Program-made: the position numbers and the translations under genes
Shown here: in pieces, positions 34,102 through 44,699 of the stretch
Layout: each line of letters begins with the position of its first letter
Numbering within the stretch: position 1 is the stretch's first letter
DNA from: Agrypnia vestita
Taxonomy: Eukaryota > Arthropoda > Insecta > Trichoptera > Phryganeidae
Direction: 5' to 3'
Assembly: GCA_016648135.1 (NCBI GenBank)
Contig: JADDOH010024970.1
Location: 1-64,000 of the forward strand
Length of the DNA: 64,000 bases
Notes under the pieces: generated by a model
The model's database searches: none
What the model was told of the DNA's origin: nothing
The model's input: only the letters and a program-made list of their open reading frames with translations

Positions 34102-34479
34102 CGTTTAAAAACAAATCAATGTCCATCAAGTGCCATCACAGCGAAGACGCACACTATCAGTAAAAGCTTCTGATTTTGTATATATGTTGCGAGGCTGGTG
34201 TCAAGCGTGTGGATGTTGCAACTTTGATATATTTTGGCTTATATCTTCGAAACTATCCGATAAATACTTTTTTTTACATGAATATAAACAATAACTATCC
34301 TCAATGATTAACATTCTCAAATTATATACAATTTATTATGTGATTATTTTTTAATATTTATTCAAAGTTTTCATACAATATATGTCGGCACAGTATCGCC
34401 ATTTATGAAAATAAATAAAAACATGACCAAACATATTTCTAAACAAAATGCGTATGTAGATATACGGCACCTACCTAGT

Positions 34480-34532
34480 GCAGCAAAATTCAATAATAAG
34501 TAAATGCACATACATTTTCTTTATTTGTATTA
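34480..34532 (-). repeat. Left flank of repeat X, split by mariner 1
   Basis: The words AAATGCACATACATTTTCTT match, inverted, 61866-61885. Together with 35819-35960 this reconstitutes a repeat also present at 61605-61905. See the entry for that locus. Confidence 0.6.
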
Positions 34533-35816
34533 GATCCTTACATATGAAATTGGCGTTTAGTATGGGAGGAACATAAAGCCGATTTTTTTTTTATTATAAT
34601 TAAATAATTATTTAATCAAAGTATGTACCATTGCTATCTATGCACTTTTGCCATCTCATAGGTAGTTCATCGATCCCTTTACTAAAAAAACCATTCGGGC
34701 GGGAATCAATAAAATCTTTGAAGGCGGTTTGGACTGCCCCATCGGAGTTGAATTTTTTCCTTTGCAAGAAGTTATCCAAATTTCGAAAAAAATGGTAATC
34801 TGTTGGGGCAAGGTCCGGAGAGTACGGTGGATGTCTTAGACATTCCAATTGAAGCTCCTCTAATTTGGTAGCCGTCTGTTGTGCAGTGTGTGGTCTAGCG
34901 TTATCATGAAGCACCAGTGGCCTAGAGCGATTAACCAGCCTCGGTTGTTTAGCAGCTAGCTTTTCCATCATGGTTTGCAGTTGCTGACAATAGACATCTG
35001 CCGTAATCGTCTGGCCAGATTTAAGAAAGCTGTAGTGAACGACACCAGCACTAGTCCACCAAACGCTCACAAGTAACTTTTTTGGAGTCAATTTTCGCTT
35101 GGGGCATGGTTTGGCTGGTTCGGCAGGGTTCAGCCATTGCGATGAGCGCTTCCGATTATCGTACAGGATCCACTTTTCATCACAGGTAATGATTCGATTT
35201 AAAATCCCTTCATTATTGTGCCGGTTGAGTAATGCAACGCAGCAGTCAACGCGCGTTTGTTGATTTGCTTCACTCAATTCGTGAGGTACCCACCTTTCAA
35301 GCTTTTTCACCTTACCAATTTGCTTCAAGTGGATTAAAACAGTTTTATCACTAACACCGCAGCCTGCAGCTAACTCGGATGTGGTTTGCGATGGATCCGC
35401 TTCCACAATAGCCTTCAATTCTTCATTATCAACTTTGGTCTCCGGCCGTCCACGGGGCTTGTTCTGCAGGTCGAAATTTCCAGAACGAAAACGTTGGAAC
35501 CAAAAACGCACTGTGTTTTCTTTTGCGGCACCGTCGCCATACACATCATTAATCCTTCGAGCCGTTTCTGCAGCACTGGTGCCACGGTGGAACTCGTACT
35601 CGTAAATAACGCGATATTTCAAGTTTTTCATTTTGTAAACTGAGTGACGCAAAGAAAAAAACAATTGAGGAAAAAACAAATGAATTATAATTTTCAAAAC
35701 ACAAATACATGAGTAAATAGCTGTATAAATTTGGATTTGGAATTCCTAACCAAAGAGAAGATATTTGAGATCAAATTTGCCAGTACGGCAAAACGCCAAT
35801 TTCATATGTAAGGACT
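34533..35816 (-). mobile_element. Mariner transposon, copy 1 (1284 bp, apparently intact)
   Basis: Flanked by TA on both sides (34531-34532 and 35817-35818). Terminal inverted repeats begin GATCCTTACATATGAAATTG on the left and, reverse complemented, AGTCCTTACATATGAAATTG on the right, continuing GCGTTT. It contains one full-length transposase frame on the minus strand. It is the same subfamily as the copy at 47970-49250. Confidence 0.92.
34612..35631 (-). CDS. Mariner transposase (cecropia-like), full length
   Basis: Cut-and-paste DNA transposase that binds the terminal repeats and inserts at TA. Length is 339 residues from the ATG at 35631, the usual size for mariner; an in-frame ATG 22 codons upstream lies too near the terminus to be favoured. 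N-terminal helix-turn-helix regions are at about 1-105 (including RFWFQRFRSGNFDL and the GRPETK linker). The WVPHEL motif is at 114-119. The DD34D triad is intact: D151 in TCDEKW, D243 in HDNARPHTA, and D278 in APTDYHFF, exactly 34 residues after D243. No stop or frameshift is seen. Whether it is active cannot be judged from sequence. Confidence 0.9.
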   Translation of the reverse strand: MKNLKYRVIYEYEFHRGTSAAETARRINDVYGDGAAKENTVRFWFQRFRSGNFDLQNKPRGRPETKVDNEELKAIVEADPSQTTSELAAGCGVSDKTVLIHLKQIGKVKKLERWVPHELSEANQQTRVDCCVALLNRHNNEGILNRIITCDEKWILYDNRKRSSQWLNPAEPAKPCPKRKLTPKKLLVSVWWTSAGVVHYSFLKSGQTITADVYCQQLQTMMEKLAAKQPRLVNRSRPLVLHDNARPHTAQQTATKLEELQLECLRHPPYSPDLAPTDYHFFRNLDNFLQRKKFNSDGAVQTAFKDFIDSRPNGFFSKGIDELPMRWQKCIDSNGTYFD

Positions 35817-35818
35817 TA

Positions 35819-35965
35819 ATATTTACTAATTAATAAATACATAGGTATTAGATTTTTAAAATTTTGATGTTGACTTTTGTTGCTGTTCAATTGGTATTTA
35901 TAATTGTGAGATGTCAAATGTTACACATCATATACAACTACTCTAAGACTCGCTCGTTTTTACTT
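35819..35965 (-). repeat. Right flank of repeat X
   Basis: TGTGAGATGTCAAATGTTAC and the GACTCGCTCGTTTTT end match, inverted, the segment 61610-61690. This supports insertion of the mariner into a pre-existing repeat. Confidence 0.65.
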
Positions 35966-35979
35966 CCTTTCTTTTAACT

Positions 35980-36165
35980 TGTGGCGTCTGCTTGCTTGCC
36001 GGCTTGTCGTCGAAAAAGTTTTGGATCGATTTTTATCCCTTTTCCCGTGATCCAATCGAGCTGAAACTTGTCAAGTAGACTCGTGGCGATGATCAAAAAG
36101 ATTTATCAAATGTTCGTTAAAAAAAAAAAATTATAGTATAATTTCGGATTTTTAGAAATTTTATT
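35980..36165 (+). repeat. Repeat family with TGGCGTCTGCTTGC word, copy 1
   Basis: Matches 63705-63875 in the opposite orientation (TGGCGTCTGCTTGCTTG, GGATCGATTTTTA, CCCGTGATCCAAT, ATTATAGTATAATTTCGGAT). Non-coding, possibly a foldback: in the 63.8-kb copy both ends carry the word GTCTGCTTGC in inverted orientation. Confidence 0.65.
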
Positions 36166-37206
36166 GGTTTTTTCAAATTGGAATCATTAGAAAAGTTTGA
36201 TTACTAGATTAACGGCGGCCCGATAACGTCGCGGAATATTTTATAAATTTGAATTACTCCGTCGGTATACATAATAGGTACTTCACGACGAATTTCGAAA
36301 ATCTTAATTGATTGACAAATGTTTTTAGAATTTAATCTTCAAAGCATGAAGTGTCTTATCAAAGCTCAAAGCATTTGACATTTTAGAAATATATTAAATT
36401 ACTGTAAGTTTAGTGTTATGTTATATGTTTTAATTCGTCTTTAATTGTTGTTATATTTTACAAAGAAAGGGAGTATAATAAAAACTTGGTTTTTATGGGT
36501 TACTTTTTTTTAAAAATAAGTTTCCATTTTAAGGCCGTCATTGCAAACTAGACACATCTTCAATACACACAGATAATATAAAATTATTATCCCTTTAAAG
36601 GTAGAAATGTGAACGCGGGCGGTAGCAAGGTACCCGCAAGCAGACGGATTTACCTGTAGATCACACCGGTCGACATTCTGAATAACCCAGTCCAAGACTA
36701 ATTACGTTTCGCCATCAGTAAAGCCCGATTTCACAATTACTTTGTAACATTTTGATAAAAAAATATGTGTAAATTTGTATTCACCGTTCCAGTTCGTTAA
36801 ATTTTCCATTTCGAGTCTAATACTCCGAAGAAAAACCAATAACGGAATCTCGGATTCTGATACACGGCCGGAACATTTTTAGAATTTATCCACCCATAAA
36901 AGTGTAGGTCCGCGCCACCCTGTATATTAATATCTCCTGAAGCAGAAGTTCCGATGTGATGCAGGACTAGGTTTTATGACGTCCCAACACAGCGTGGAAA
37001 TCTCGTTTCAATACATCAGTTATTGGAGCATTCCCGCTATCCGGGGTGTGAACAGGGGAGAAAAATACTTGCTGATTTAGAAATAAAGATATCATTTCGT
37101 AAATAAATAAATAAATGCAAACCGAGTTGTTTCAATTGCTAAAATATATACGTATATCAAATTATCAAAGAAATCAAATACATAATAATTTGAATAAAAA
37201 TATAAG
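36166..37206. other. Intergenic DNA without recognised gene
   Basis: AT-rich with short GC-richer pieces. Nothing recognised. Confidence 0.4.
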
Positions 37207-37718
37207 GGTGTACTAGAGCTAGCAGCAGAAACTTTGCCGGTATATTTCTGCCTATGTTATGAGTGTAAAATATTCAAGCAACCATGACCTAATATCAATA
37301 TTTATAGAGATATGCAATATAAAAGTTTGAATTTTTTTTCAATATTTCTGACTTATTTTTTTCAAAAAATTGTACTATCGTTACAGTAACTTATATCAAT
37401 TGTGAAAAATTTATTTGCTTCAATACAACTTGTATAAAATGATAAAAACCCTGTAAAAAAAACTTTTTTCAAGTTTTGTAAAGTTTTTATCATTTTATTC
37501 GACTTGTATTAAAGCGAACGAATTTTTCATAATCGAAATAAGTTACTGTAATGATAGTTCAACTTTTTGGAAAAAATAAGTCAGAAATATTGGGAAAAAA
37601 TTCAAAATTTTATATTGCATATCTCCATCACTATTGATATTATGTCATGGTTGATTTAACATTTTAGACTCATAACATAGGTAGGAACTTGACTGGTAGG
37701 TCAAGTTTCTGCTGCTAG
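37207..37718. mobile_element. Foldback element, copy C (about 0.5 kb)
   Basis: Tip GGTGTACTAGAGCTAGCAGC on the left; right tip, reverse complemented, CTAGCAGCAGAAACTTGACC. The arms of about 240 bp are inverted through the whole element and meet near 37465. No open frame. It belongs to the same family as copies near 22.6, 32.4 and 42.0 kb. Confidence 0.75.
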
Positions 37719-38779
37719 TATTATATATGCTGTATTATATTTCGTTTAAAGTCACTTTATCGATATAATATAAAACTAAAAGTAACCTGTAAAAAATTAC
37801 ATAATTTTACATGCCGGTTCCTGAAGAAAAATTATGCAAAATTGAGGAAGATCTATCAGACGGTGTAGATTTGTATAGAAAATGTATCGTGAGAAAGGGT
37901 GGGGTAAAAAAGATAAAATAAAAAATAAGTAAATAATATAATAAACGACATAAAAAATATTTTTTCAAAAAGTCAAGGACATTACAGGAACTTATAGAAG
38001 GACAGACAACGAAATTATTATTATTTTATGGGATGTGGTATGTCTACCGTTTTCGCCTTTATAATTAAGAAGCATTAGTTAGTTTCAAAGTTGTTCCCAT
38101 TTTCGAAATATACTGTCATATACTGTCATGGGATTTGGGTGTGGGAGACAAATTAAGTACTTAAAATAATTAAAAATTTATTTTGTACACAAAGTGACTG
38201 GACATGAATTTTATCGGGGCACCGTTCTATATTTCACTCTAATTGCCACTTCAATATTTAACACAGGTTCACTTTTTATTTCCAAACGCCGGCTAGGTAC
38301 TTTCTTCATTTATTGTCGCTTATTTAGATTGCTGGCCATACTTGCGCGGTTTGCTTTTTTGTGATCTTTTATATAACACGCTGATTTTAGGGTGCCACGA
38401 AAACGTTCTACTAGTTTCTCCATATTTATAGTAGTTTCTCCATATTTCTAGTGTTTATGAGAATAGTCCAGTTGATTACAGATACTTGTGGACTATTCGA
38501 GAGACTTTGATAATGCGCAGGTACATTCTCGGGCAAATATCTACCCTCCCCCCTCCACCTACTCTGATACTCTGTCTCCCTCTGGTATGGATAAAATAGA
38601 GGTGAAATACGCCTACTCGCTAGGTGGTGAAACTCTTTCACAATCGCTGCGAATGAGAGATCTAGGAATAACCTTAGATTCTCAATTGAAATATCTTCTC
38701 CACTTTGTAGATATTGGCAAAAGATCTTAAAGGATATAAGATTTCACAACCAGGGTCAAAAATATTTAGAAACGAGGGG
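37719..38779. other. Intergenic DNA without recognised gene
   Basis: AT-rich. Open frames at 38426-38730 on both strands overlap and have no recognised motif. Confidence 0.4.
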
Positions 38780-39180
38780 CGTAAGAGCGAAAACAGCATT
38801 ATCCAAAAAAAGTGAATTTTTGAAAGAAATGAAAAAAAATGAAAAAAAAGCCGAGGGTTATTAATTAAGAATGTACTGAATTGCAGATTTTATAAGAAAT
38901 AAAGTTCAGTTCCTTCCAAAAATAAAATATTGAACAAATCAATATTGAAAGCTATGACAGCAATATCCCGGTGGTGTAAAAAGCTAAGACAGTAATATCC
39001 ACTTCAACCAACCAACCCCCAATGATGTCTCATGTGACATAATGACCGTTTCTTACTAAAGTTAGAGTTGATGTCGATTTTAGACCAAAAAATCATAACA
39101 ATGGCAGGAATATCCAATTATGTAAATAGCAAAAGCAGCAATGTCCACTATTTGTTAGCAAACACAGCAATATATCAATA
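38780..39180 (+). repeat. Irregular array of a CAGCAATATCC-like motif
   Basis: Degenerate words ACAGCATTATCC, ACAGCAATATCC, ACAGTAATATCC, GGCAGGAATATCC, GCAGCAATGTCC and ACAGCAATATATC occur at about 38796, 38957, 38989, 39101, 39136 and 39164. Spacing is irregular. No coding frame. Confidence 0.4.
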
Positions 39181-39327
39181 CACATGTACATATGTATGGG
39201 TATGCGATGCATTCAATAAACTGATAAGATTATTGGATATTGATCTGTTCGAGTGCAGCCACACAAGATTAAGAAAAATTTTGAGTGCTGAATTTTTTTC
39301 CACGTAATAATTAAGTTTCTTTTTCAT

Positions 39328-39840
39328 TTGTTTAAATTTTTTATTCTTTCTTTCTATATAATTAATATGCCTTAGTATATCATAAATATTTATCATTACT
39401 GACATATTTCTGTTTGTTTAAACTTTTTATTCTTTCTTTCTATATAATTAATATGCCTTAATATATCATAAATATTTATCATTACTGACATATTTCTGTT
39501 TGTTTAAATTTTTTATTGTTTCTTTCTATATAATTAATATGCCTTAGTATATCATAAATATTTATCATTACTGACATATTTCTGTTTGTTTAAATTTTTT
39601 ATTCTTTCTTTCTATATAATTAATATGCCTTAGTATATCATAAATATTTATCATTACTGACATATTTCTGTTTGTTTAATTTTTTTATTCTTTCTTTCTA
39701 TATAATTAATATGCCTTAGTATATCATAAATTTATCATTACTGACAGATTTCAGTTTGTTTAAATTTTTTTATTCTTTCTTTCTATATAATTAATATGCC
39801 TTAGTATATCATAAATATTTATCATTACTGACATATTTCT
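39328..39840 (+). repeat. Six-unit 84-86-bp minisatellite
   Basis: Units starting TTTGTTTAAA begin at 39328, 39413, 39499, 39585, 39671 and 39755. Each contains TATATAATTAATATGCCTTA and ends GACATATTTCTG or a variant. An inverted array of the same unit lies at 57985-58333. Confidence 0.9.
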
Positions 39841-39950
39841 AAATGTGGAGACCTGTAATTGGCCATCTATATTGTATCAATGTTTTCTATGCTTTTTTTT
39901 GTGCTGTTGGTCTTCCATAAACATGAAATAAATAAATATATAAAAGGAAA
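39841..39950 (+). mobile_element. Conserved 3' tail attached to the minisatellite
   Basis: GTGGAGACCTGTAATTGGCC through TCTTCCATAAACATGAAATAAATAAAT is repeated, inverted, at 57868-57982 next to the other array. The AT-rich (AAATA)n terminus looks like the 3' end of a retroposon. Inference: the minisatellite lies in the 3' untranslated region of an unidentified retroelement. Confidence 0.6.
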
Positions 39951-40814
39951 AATGAGGTTGCAATTGTATTTAAAAACTTATTTTCAATAAGATGTAACAG
40001 ATTTCTTTTATTTTTGTTTCTTTAGTCTTTATAGTCTTTGCTTTTATTCTCTTCAAATGCAAAAAGTTATAGATGTTATATTTTCTAACTTTAATCCGCC
40101 GGAACTATGTATAGTTAACAATCTGCAACCGATTGAAAAATACGGTACTATCGGTCGGTTTCTAAAGAAAAATGATTTATTTATTTATAAATAAAAATAG
40201 AAAAAAAAGGATAAAACAAGAAAAAAGAAAAAAAATAATACTTTAAAGAAGTTACGTACGTTACGTGAAGTTACGATCCTACAATTTTTATATCTTCAAA
40301 AATCTACAGCTAATTTATAAAGTCAGGCGTGGTTGTTGAAGATTTCGGTTAAAGCACAATGTTGATTCTGTATTCGGAAAACAACAATAAAATATTTCAA
40401 AATATAAATGTTGTACACATTTCTACAGCCCTGGTTCACTCCGATGTGCTGCTAAAAACAGCCTATTTCGTAGCATTGCTCTTTGGGGATCATGTTCTGT
40501 TGTTTTCATTTAAAAACTTCCGCCGGAATGGAACGATTTCCGGTACAAAGTGAATTTCGGATTTCGCAAAACAGTTTGCATCTCATTACGCTAGTCGTAT
40601 TTTAGAAAATAATTAAACCATAGAGAAGGATCACTTGAACGAAACAACGTGCTTTTCCCTGCGGGGAAGACCGCGTTGTCTTTTAGAGGCAGAACGGATA
40701 AAACAGAAGCCTGTTGTTTTTGGCTTGGCAATTCTTTACTTATCCATATTCGTACACAAATCCTCACACTCATCGTTTTAAAAGTCATAACGTTAAAGAA
40801 ATCTTTAGATTAAA
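39951..40814. other. Intergenic DNA without recognised gene
   Basis: A-rich to mixed. Open frames of about 65 codons are not supported. Confidence 0.4.
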
Positions 40815-40995
40815 ATAAAACACAAATCACTTTGTTTTCACCACTTTATTAGATTAAACAATCTACATGTTTCGGGAACAATGTTCTCTCCATCAGGATT
40901 ATTGTGGACTAAAAAATTTTCAAAAGTTAAACCAAGCAAATGTGTTACTGTGAAGGGGTTGGTGAGGGGGTAGGTGAGAGGAGGGGGAGGTCTAT
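40815..40995 (-). mobile_element. Penelope-like terminal end, inverted copy
   Basis: On the minus strand: a C-rich tract (CCTCACCAACCCCTTCACAG), then CCTGATGGAGAGAACATTGT, then CCCGAAACATGTAGATTG and an AT-rich end. This hammerhead-like segment is repeated in the opposite orientation at 41380-41565. Together they form an inverted repeat around an endonuclease relic. Confidence 0.75.
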
Positions 40996-41013
40996 AAACT
41001 CCTGACTTCATAT

Positions 41014-41292
41014 AGACTTAATGATAACGATTGTGATAATTTTTATATTGGCAAAACAAAAAGAAATTTTGAAACTAGGGTTAAAGAACATATAAAAGCA
41101 TTAACTAGCAATATTGAATCTGATTTTGCAAAACATTTAATAGAATACGACCATACATTCGATATTAACACAGGTTTAAAATTTTTACATTTCAGCTATA
41201 AGATCCCACAAATAAATAATTTAGAAATACTTGAAATTAGGAAAAACGTTAATATTAATTCTAATATAATAAATACACAGACAAAATTTTAG
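41014..41292 (+). pseudogene. Penelope-like element GIY-YIG endonuclease fragment
   Basis: A 92-codon open fragment that reads CDNFYIGKTKRNFETRVKEH, then SDFAKHLIEYDHTFD, and finally NNLEILEIRKNVNINSN before a stop. YIG followed by KTxRxFxxRxxEH is the hallmark of the GIY-YIG nuclease fused to the C-terminus of PLE reverse transcriptases, where it nicks target DNA. The GIY half and the whole reverse transcriptase are missing, so the element is 5' truncated. It is followed by the C-rich 3' region and a hammerhead-like motif. Similar tails occur near 0.75, 60.8 and 62.4 kb. Confidence 0.8.
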
Positions 41293-41379
41293 CATAATCC
41301 TATTTTGAATATTTTTCCACTTAACATTCCATATTCTCCAGATGACCCATAATAATTAACACTTCGAACCCCCCCCCAC

Positions 41380-41565
41380 CCCCCACCACTCACCTACCCC
41401 TCACCAACCCCTTCACCGTAACACATTTGCTTAGATTAACTTTTGAAAAATTTTTAGTACACAATAATCCTGAAGGAGAGAACACTGTTCCCGAAACATG
41501 TAGATTGTTTAATCTAATAAAGTGGTGAAAACAAAGTGATTTGTGTTTTATTTTAATAATAATGT
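41380..41565 (+). mobile_element. Penelope-like 3' end with hammerhead-like motif
   Basis: The C-rich tract is followed by CCTGAAGGAGAGAACACTGT, then CCCGAAACATGTAGATTG at 41491-41508 and TTTTATTTTAATAATAATG. The hammerhead core is approximate: CTGAAGG in place of CUGANGA at 41470-41476, a GAACA/TGTTC stem, and GAAA at 41493-41496. Confidence 0.75.
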
Positions 41566-41806
41566 CACCACAAAGTTCAAGCCTTCATACAGAAGGAAAA
41601 ATATTCTTCGAACAGTAAATCTTTAGATATCTGGTGATGATCAGAACAGATAGATTATAGTAAATTTTGAAGAAAAGCGAGCTAGGAAACGCTCCCTTAC
41701 AAGATGATGTGCCATAACGTTTGGTAAAGTTTAACTTGTGCTAATTTTATTTCTATGATAGATTATAGTAAAGCCTGCTTAAATACTATCTAGAAAATAA
41801 ATGACT

Positions 41807-42320
41807 TATACATGGTGTCTTATAGCTAGTAGCAAATACTTTACAGGTGGTTTTCTGCCTTGATAATGAGTCGAAAATGTTCAAGTAACCATGACCAAAT
41901 AGTTATGGAGATATATTAAAGTTTGCATATAAAAAAAAAAATTTTTACTTATTTTTTGCAAAATGTTGAACTATCATTACAGTAACCTATATTGATTAAG
42001 AAAAATCATTCGTTTTAATACAAGTTCAGTAAAATGATAAAACATTGAAAAAATTTAAAATAGAATTTTTTGAAAAGATTTTTAACGTTTGAGTTGTATG
42101 GAAGCGAATGATTTTTTGACAATCGATATAAGTTACTGCAATACAGTTTAACTTTTTGCAAAAAATAAGCTAGAAATACTGAAAAGATTGCAAACTTTGA
42201 TATTGCATATTTCTATATATATTGATATTATGTCATGTTTGCTTAAACATTTTCGACTCATTATCAAGGCAGGAATCCACCTTTGAAGTTTTTGCTACTA
42301 GCCATGGGATACCCTGTATA
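41807..42320. mobile_element. Foldback element, copy D (about 0.5 kb)
   Basis: Tip TATACATGGTGTCTTATAGC on the left; right tip, reverse complemented, TATACAGGGTATCCCATGGC. Both continue CTAGTAGCAAA. The arms are inverted throughout and include CGACTCATTATCAAGGCAG on the right. This copy preserves both outer tips best. Confidence 0.75.
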
Positions 42321-43106
42321 TACGCCCCGTACTGTCAGTGATGCTAGACGCTTTACGATATACGTGTCACATTAATTCGTATTTGCTATAATTTAACTCA
42401 TAACTGCTCTTTAAGCTTAGCACTCAAAATTGCTCTCTTATTTAATTCTTCTATGATTTCTCCAGCATTACCCCTGAATCAATGGACAGATCAAATTAAG
42501 GAGTATACAGAACTTTCCGGCTTATAGACAAAAATGGTGCACTAGTTTCGGACCATGTCGCTCGGCATCGATCGTACGATGAAGAATCAATAATCAAAAA
42601 AATGTATAAAAAACATATAATTAACAAAATTTATCTAAATGTATAACTTACTGAGATTACGAGACGTTCCCGTCTCTTAGTCAAGGCAACCGCTACACTA
42701 GCATGTAAATAGTAGTATTCACACACAAAAAAATATTCCTCACATGCGTGTTAATCTAACCGAATGCACTAAGGTTCCTACCAAAAGAGATTATGAATTT
42801 GAGGGGTGAGGAGAGAGAGACAGGGTGGGGTCACTCTCCCACCCTTTTAACTCCGCGATGCACTTTCAACCTGTGCTGTCGTCACGCGCAGCATCAGTTC
42901 TAGGCGCGTTGTGGATTGTGCAACAGATACCAATAGATACTTCTCTACAGATACAAATTAAGAAACCAAAATTTAATGACGGACGTAATTACGTCGGCAA
43001 TGAAAGAATTGAGAGAATCATTACTATGGTTTACGGTTTACGGGAGGCAGCGCGGGTGCTGTGCGTAACTCGCGTCTCATTGGTCGAAATGGTTGTTGCG
43101 TTACAA
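42321..43106. other. Intergenic DNA without recognised gene
   Basis: AT-rich, then moderately GC-rich from 42780. A plus-strand open frame at 42825-43172 is unrecognised and not called. Confidence 0.35.
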
Positions 43107-43556
43107 CTAGAGTGCGCAGTAGCTCCCGATCACCACAGCGCCTTTCAACATATTCTCTGGGAACATGAATGATGCGAAAGAGGATATGTTAGCAGGATTA
43201 ACTGAGTTTGAAATGACTGCGGCTGGATGACCATCCAATAATGTCCTAGTGAGGAATGAAATGAACGAACTCTCGGACGCTTCCGAGAGTTCGTTCGGGT
43301 ATGGGTGTCCCGTTGGAAAATCCTGAAGGGATCTGTGTGATAAGTTTTCTTGTGTATTGGTGGTTTGACTCTCTGTCATTCCCCGGTGTTGTGTTAATGT
43401 GTGGGCTTCTGCATTGGAAGGAGGTCTGCCGGTCCTGTGCTTCCCTAGCTGGATATCCAAATGTATTTTTATTCTTTTTATTTCGTCTTTTTCCCAGTTA
43501 AGGGGGTGTCTGTTTGACCTTAGCCACCCACTGCCACCACCGTGTAATTTGCCCAA
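43107..43556 (-). other. Unidentified 149-codon open frame
   Basis: GC-richer than its surroundings and open for 149 codons (contains NWEKDEIKRIKIHLDIQLGK and TGRPPSNAEAHTLTQ). A perfect inverted repeat at 43263-43296 lies inside it, which argues against an ordinary protein-coding gene. Possibly mobile-element derived. No family recognised. Confidence 0.2.
43263..43296. repeat. Perfect 15-bp inverted repeat
   Basis: Arms GAACGAACTCTCGGA and its exact complement around a CGCT loop. Confidence 0.85.
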
Positions 43557-43639
43557 CTATTATGTACTATTTTCTTCTTTTATTATTACCATCTCTTTGT
43601 TCTTGTATTTATTTATGTAATTCTTTTTATGTAATAAAG

Positions 43640-44120
43640 GCGTATCTTATGGTGTTGTGGATGGTTTTGTTTTTTGGCCAATACTATTTTCATCACTTCA
43701 TCAATGTTTTCATCTGATGTTGACGTGCTGGGGCGTCCGGCACGCTCTTCGTCGTTCACATCTTCTCGGCCCTCTGAGAACATTTTGTACCACCGATAAA
43801 CGTTGATTCGGTCCAAGATAGCTTCATAATACACCACAGTCAACATTCGGAATGCGTCCGCGCACTTAATTTTGTTACCCACACAAAATTTGATACAGAT
43901 TATTTGATCTTTTTTTGGAATAGGCAAAAATCGAAGACGAGCCAAAACACGTGCAAGCAAAGCATCTGTCAAAAATTAACTGAACATTCAAAATGGCCGA
44001 ACTTGTCGGCATAAGGGAGAGATATAAGTACCAACATAACTCCACAAAAAACGAATATACGTAACCTGCGTAAATTCAAAATTTGCGATACTTTTTGAAC
44101 ATACCATGTATATTCACTGG
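43640..44120 (-). pseudogene. Mariner transposase 5' fragment
   Basis: The minus-strand frame from 43972 reads QIICIKFCVGNKIKCADAFR, then INVYRWYKMFSEGREDVNDE and AGRPSTSTSDENIDEVMKIV. This is the N-terminal helix-turn-helix and GRPSTS linker of Mos1-like mariner transposases (family length about 345). The frame leaves the family after KIVLA and ends at 43613, with no catalytic triad. Upstream, GTATGTTCAAAAAGTATCGC near 44106 looks like its 5' terminal repeat. A different mariner subfamily from the two elements at 34.5 and 48.0 kb. Confidence 0.75.
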
Positions 44121-44695
44121 GAAATAAGATTTGTAAATTTGTTAAAGTTTTGTTGGTGTAGGCATGATTCACAAAATAATAATATATTTTTTCGTCTAAG
44201 TTCTCGGCATACGAACGCATCTGGAAACTCCTGAAAGGTTTTAATTTGTAATTAATTTGTTATAAGCCTGCCGGATTGATCCCATCCAGCTGTCAATTAA
44301 GTTGTCAGTTGATAATGTTAATTCAATAATGATAACATAGATGTGATTCCTGTGAATTTCAGCTCTTAAATGTCGTTGTCAATTTGACGTCCTTATTGAT
44401 CTGGTGGTGAGATACCCACCTAATGATTTGATTAGTGTTAAGAAGGGTTAAAGCACCCTTCAAGGAAACTGCCAAGTCAGGTCCCTTTATAGCAAAGGTT
44501 TCCGTAATTTGAGTTTTTAACAAAATTTTATCCTGTATTTGTCTATTTCTAGGCGCCACCCGCTAAAATGACTCTGGCATTTGATGTCACGACCTCCTTT
44601 CTCTCTATCACCTTTCTTCTTTCCCTTTTCTTTCCTTCATCCTACATCTCATTTGTCGTGATTCACCTACTGATGAGTATTATCATTATTATGAG
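44121..44695. other. Intergenic DNA without recognised gene
   Basis: AT-rich, with a pyrimidine-rich patch at 44585-44650. Nothing recognised. Confidence 0.4.
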
Positions 44696-44699
44696 TATT

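Noticed and set aside
35381..35643. Plus-strand frames within the mariner
   Set aside because: Antisense to the intact transposase; the same frames recur in copy 2 because the DNA is the same.
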